Part shown: one piece after another, positions 61,702 to 64,000 of the stretch
How positions within the stretch are numbered: position 1 is the stretch's first letter
Layout: the number at the start of each line of letters is the position of its first letter
From: Brevundimonas sp.
Lineage (GTDB): Bacteria; Pseudomonadota; Alphaproteobacteria; Caulobacterales; Caulobacteraceae
Reading direction: 5' to 3'
Length of the DNA: 64,000 nucleotides
NCBI RefSeq assembly: GCF_030704825.1
Contig: NZ_JAUYNX010000024.1
Location: 62,001 to 126,000, forward strand
Position numbers and translations under genes: made by a program
Notes under the pieces: generated by a model
What the model saw: the letters and a program-made list of their open reading frames with translations, nothing else
What the model was told of the DNA's origin: nothing
Database searches by the model: none

Positions 61702-62255
61702 CCGACACGCTTGATCTGGAGGTTCGCCTCGGCGCCGAGGCCGGAACGTGGCGGCGGATCGACGGCGGCTGGGAACTGCATTTCGAACGCCGCCTGCGCC
61801 ATTCGCCCGAGAGGGTCTGGAAAGCGCTGACCACCGGCGACGGCCTGGCCTGCTGGCTGGCCGAGGCCGACATCGACCTGCGGCCCGGCGGCGCCATGGA
61901 ACTGAACTTTCGCCAGCCCGACCACGACTTCATGCCCGACACGCCCGAGAGACGCCGGCAGTCGAACGAGGTGCTCCTGGTCCAGCCCTTCGCCCGGTTC
62001 GAACACACCTTCGGCAGCAATCCGGAGTCCGTGGTGTCGTGGCGGCTGGAGCCCGACGGCGACGGTACGCATCTGACCCTGATCCACCGCGTGCCGGAAT
62101 CGTGGACGGACATGCGCAAGAATGTCCTCAGCGGCTGGCATCACCACATGGAAGGACTGGACGACGCCGCGCAGGGCGTGCGCCATCCGTGGTCGTGGGA
62201 TCGCTGGTTCGCCCTGCGCGACGCCTACGCCGCCCGGCTGGAGGGCGCGGCGTGA
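61698..62255 (+). CDS. SRPBCC/AHSA1-domain protein 1
   Basis: A 185-residue START-like protein: HFERRLRHSPERVWKALTTG at the N-terminal strand/helix, WLAEADIDLRPGG, a cavity-lining middle VSWRLEPDGDGTHLTLIH and C-terminal helix WHHHMEGLDDAAQ. AHSA1-type domains bind hydrophobic ligands. First of three tandem SRPBCC genes. It has an ArsR partner upstream, so its ligand may be the regulator's signal; this is inference. Confidence 0.87.
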   Translation: MTDTLDLEVRLGAEAGTWRRIDGGWELHFERRLRHSPERVWKALTTGDGLACWLAEADIDLRPGGAMELNFRQPDHDFMPDTPERRRQSNEVLLVQPFARFEHTFGSNPESVVSWRLEPDGDGTHLTLIHRVPESWTDMRKNVLSGWHHHMEGLDDAAQGVRHPWSWDRWFALRDAYAARLEGAA

Positions 62256-62725
62256 CAGCCCCCGTCGCCTCGGCGGGCATGCTGATCCGCAGGCCTGTCG
62301 CCGAGGTTTTCAAGGCCTTCGTCGATCCGGACGTAACCGCCCGCTTCTGGTTCAGTCAGGGCGGCGGCCCGCTTGAGCCCGGCGCACGCGTCCGCTGGAC
62401 CTGGGCGATGTACGGGATGGGCACGGACGTCGTCGTCAAGGCGGTCGAACCGGGTCGGCGCATCCTGATCGACTGGGACGTCGACAGCGACCCGACCGAG
62501 GTCGAATGGACTTTCGAGGCTCGCGGAAGCGGGACCTGGGTGGAGGTCTTCAATCGCGGGTTTCCTGGCGCCCGGGACGAACAGGTCGCCAAGGCGCTCG
62601 ATTCGACGGGCGGCTTCGCCCTGGTGCTGGCCGGGGCCAAAATCTGGCTGGAGCAAGGGATCGACCCGCGCTTCGTCGTTGACCGCCATCCGGACGCCCG
62701 CGTGGCGGGGTGGGACGCATCATGA
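62252..62725 (+). CDS. SRPBCC-domain protein 2
   Basis: A 157-residue SRPBCC protein with IRRPVAEVFKAFVDPDVTARFWF at its start (read in parts) and a middle RRILIDWDVDSDP and VEVFNRGFPG. It starts at GTG (62252), overlapping the previous stop as GTGA. The C-terminus GIDPRFVVDRHPD is unlike proteins 1 and 3. Confidence 0.82.
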   Translation: MTAPVASAGMLIRRPVAEVFKAFVDPDVTARFWFSQGGGPLEPGARVRWTWAMYGMGTDVVVKAVEPGRRILIDWDVDSDPTEVEWTFEARGSGTWVEVFNRGFPGARDEQVAKALDSTGGFALVLAGAKIWLEQGIDPRFVVDRHPDARVAGWDAS

Positions 62726-63162
62726 CCGCGCCGGTGGAAGTCCGCGTCGAAAAGCGTTTCCGCCATCCGCGGGAGCGGGTGTTCGACGCCTTCCTCGACC
62801 CCGTCCGCGTCGGCGAATGGCTGTTCCATACGCCCGACGGGGTGATGGAGAAGACCGACTACGACCCCGTCGTCGGCGGATCGTTCGCCCTCTTCGAGCG
62901 CCGGGGCGCCAACCTCGCGCGGCATTTCGGCAAGTTCGTCGAGATCGCGCGGCCCGACCGCATCGTCTTCGATTTCCGGGTCGACGAGGCCCCGGACGAG
63001 CCGACCCGGGTCATCGTGACCTTCGCCGACGACGGCGACGGCTGCGTCGTCGTCCTGACCCACGACCTCGCGCCCGCCTGGGCCGCCTGGGCCGACCGCA
63101 CCGTCGCCGGCTGGGCCATGATCCTGGAGAGCCTGGTCGAAGTGGTGGAGGCGGGCCGATGA
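62722..63162 (+). CDS. SRPBCC-domain protein 3
   Basis: A 146-residue AHSA1-type protein: VEKRFRHPRERVFDAFLDP, VGEWLFHTPDGVMEKTDYDP, GGSFALFERRG and the C-terminal helix TVAGWAMILESLVEVV. ATG at 62722 overlaps the previous stop (ATGA). Third tandem SRPBCC copy. Confidence 0.86.
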   Translation: MTAPVEVRVEKRFRHPRERVFDAFLDPVRVGEWLFHTPDGVMEKTDYDPVVGGSFALFERRGANLARHFGKFVEIARPDRIVFDFRVDEAPDEPTRVIVTFADDGDGCVVVLTHDLAPAWAAWADRTVAGWAMILESLVEVVEAGR

Positions 63163-63536
63163 TCACCGCCGCCGCTCCCTTCCTGATGTTCCAGGGCAAG
63201 TGCGAGGACGCCCTGACCTTCTATGCCGGCACGATCCCGGGCGCGCGGATCGTGTCGCTGGACAGGAAGCCCGACGGCACGGTGGCCATGGCGCGGCTGT
63301 CGGTGGCGGGGCTGGAGATCATGGCCAACGATTCCCCGCCCGTGCACGCCTTCGACTTCACGCCCTCGACCTCGACGTTTCTGATCGTCGACAAGGCCGA
63401 GGATGTGGACGCGCTGGCGGCCGCGCTGGGCGAGGGCGGCAGGCTGCTGATGCCGCCGGACGACTACGGCTTCTCGCAAAGGTTCGGCTGGGCGCAGGAC
63501 CGGTTCGGCGTGTCGTGGCAGATCAACCTCCCCTGA
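63159..63536 (+). CDS. VOC/PhnB-like protein
   Basis: A 125-residue vicinal-oxygen-chelate fold protein of the PhnB/3-demethylubiquinone methyltransferase-like group: FLMFQGKCEDALTFYAGTIPGA, LEIMANDSP and YGFSQRFGWAQDRFGVSWQ. Metal-binding residues are sparse, and the reaction is unknown. It starts at an ATG overlapping the previous stop and belongs to the ArsR-SRPBCC operon. Confidence 0.86.
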   Translation: MITAAAPFLMFQGKCEDALTFYAGTIPGARIVSLDRKPDGTVAMARLSVAGLEIMANDSPPVHAFDFTPSTSTFLIVDKAEDVDALAAALGEGGRLLMPPDDYGFSQRFGWAQDRFGVSWQINLP

Positions 63537-63551
63537 GGCCGGAGTGTCTGC

Positions 63552-63905
63552 ATGACGACAACTGACCACGACGCCTATATCGCGGCCGCGCCGGAGCCGT
63601 TTCGCCCCCTGCTGCGTCAGCTGCGCGCCGGGCTGTCGCAGGCGCTGCCGGACGCCAGGGAAGTCGTCATGTACGGCATGCCCGGATTTCAGATCGGGGA
63701 CATGATCGTCGCGGGTTACGCCGCCTTCAGCAAACAGTGCGGCCTGTATGTCGATCCGGGCGCGATCGCCGCCCATGCCGACGAGATCGCCTCCCTGAAG
63801 CTCAAGGCGTCGAAGACCGGAGTGACGTTCTCGCCCAACAGGCCGATCACGGCTGAACTGGTCAGGAAACTGGCTGTGCGTTCGCGCAGCGAAAAGGGGC
63901 TCTAG
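63552..63905 (+). CDS. DUF1801 domain protein
   Basis: A 117-residue YdhG/DUF1801-like protein: PFRPLLRQLRAGLSQALPDAREVVMYGMPGFQ and FSKQCGLYVDPGAIAAHAD (parts) are the family signatures, ending in FSPNRPITAELVRKLAVRS. Members adopt a small alpha-beta fold and often occur next to VOC/SRPBCC genes. Function unknown. Last gene of the operon, 15 bp after the VOC gene. Confidence 0.86.
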   Translation: MTTTDHDAYIAAAPEPFRPLLRQLRAGLSQALPDAREVVMYGMPGFQIGDMIVAGYAAFSKQCGLYVDPGAIAAHADEIASLKLKASKTGVTFSPNRPITAELVRKLAVRSRSEKGL

Positions 63906-63911
63906 CGCCCC

Positions 63912-64000
63912 TCACGTGTCCGCCACCGCGGCCTGCACCTTCAGCGCCTGGACCGTCTCGCGGACGTCGTGGACGCGGATGATCGAGGCTCCCCGCCGCG
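63912..64000 (-). CDS. folP: C-terminal end of dihydropteroate synthase (cut by window edge)
   Basis: The last 28 codons of a minus-strand gene, TGA at 63914-63912. The peptide is RRGASIIRVHDVRETVQALKV and a short alanine-rich tail. G-A-S-I-I-R-V-H-D-V with E-T-V-Q-A-L is the final strand and helix of dihydropteroate synthase, which joins pABA to the pterin in folate synthesis; the R-x-H segment binds the pterin phosphate. Everything upstream is outside the window. Confidence 0.8.
   Translation of the reverse strand, partial: RRGASIIRVHDVRETVQALKVQAAVADT

Overview
The window is a high-GC (about 70% by eye), densely packed chromosomal segment of an alphaproteobacterium, most probably a Caulobacterales member close to Brevundimonas. 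Reasons: a PleC-like kinase (39.4-41.8 kb), a FeuN/FeuP/FeuQ-like module beside ccmIEFH, degP, a two-component pair and glnE, candidate EcfG/SigT-type promoters, many ATGA/GTGA start-stop overlaps and frequent GTG/TTG starts. I see no IS, prophage, CRISPR array, rRNA or tRNA. Most of the window is ordinary core genome.

Layout. 0-6.3 kb: small genes, a PEP-mutase-like enzyme coupled to an alkyltransferase, a periplasmic repeat protein, TauE exporter, retropepsin-like protease, DUF1289 and a crotonase. 6.3-9.2 kb: a DevBCA-type ABC exporter (permease, ATPase, adaptor). 9.4-13.75 kb: two tandem S46 dipeptidyl-peptidases separated by mosaic palindromic repeats. 14-21.1 kb (minus): pgsA, carbonic anhydrase, a DUF3857/transglutaminase/TPR protein, uvrC and a YdcZ-type transporter. 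22.1-23.3 kb: a 26-residue membrane microprotein, a pteridine-reductase-like SDR and folB. 23.4-29.6 kb: small membrane proteins and stress-type genes (SDR, DUF4142), some behind EcfG-like promoters. 29.6-38.6 kb: Kef-type antiporter, vWA protein, AlkX/YcaQ glycosylase, flavodoxin-fold reductase, ALDH7 dehydrogenase, a second repeat protein and a CBS protein.

38.7-59.1 kb is the regulatory core: PleC-like kinase; an EF-hand/ECF sigma/anti-sigma/metal-sensor operon; glnE; a HAMP kinase and OmpR-type regulator; degP; ccmHFEI; an unknown 453-aa protein; and a PhoPQ/FeuPQ-like system preceded by a small PepSY protein. The divergent promoter of this last operon carries three PhoP-box-like repeats and also faces a third member of the periplasmic repeat family.

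59.1-64 kb: thiD / nucleotidyltransferase / phzF (minus), then an ArsR - SRPBCC x3 - VOC - DUF1801 operon (plus), and the 3' end of folP.

The best candidates for something undescribed are the three-member periplasmic repeat family and its possible PhoP-type control, the microprotein coupled to the pteridine-reductase-like gene, and the second S46 peptidase with an unusual specificity residue. All functional statements come from reading sequence and family knowledge; no searches were run.
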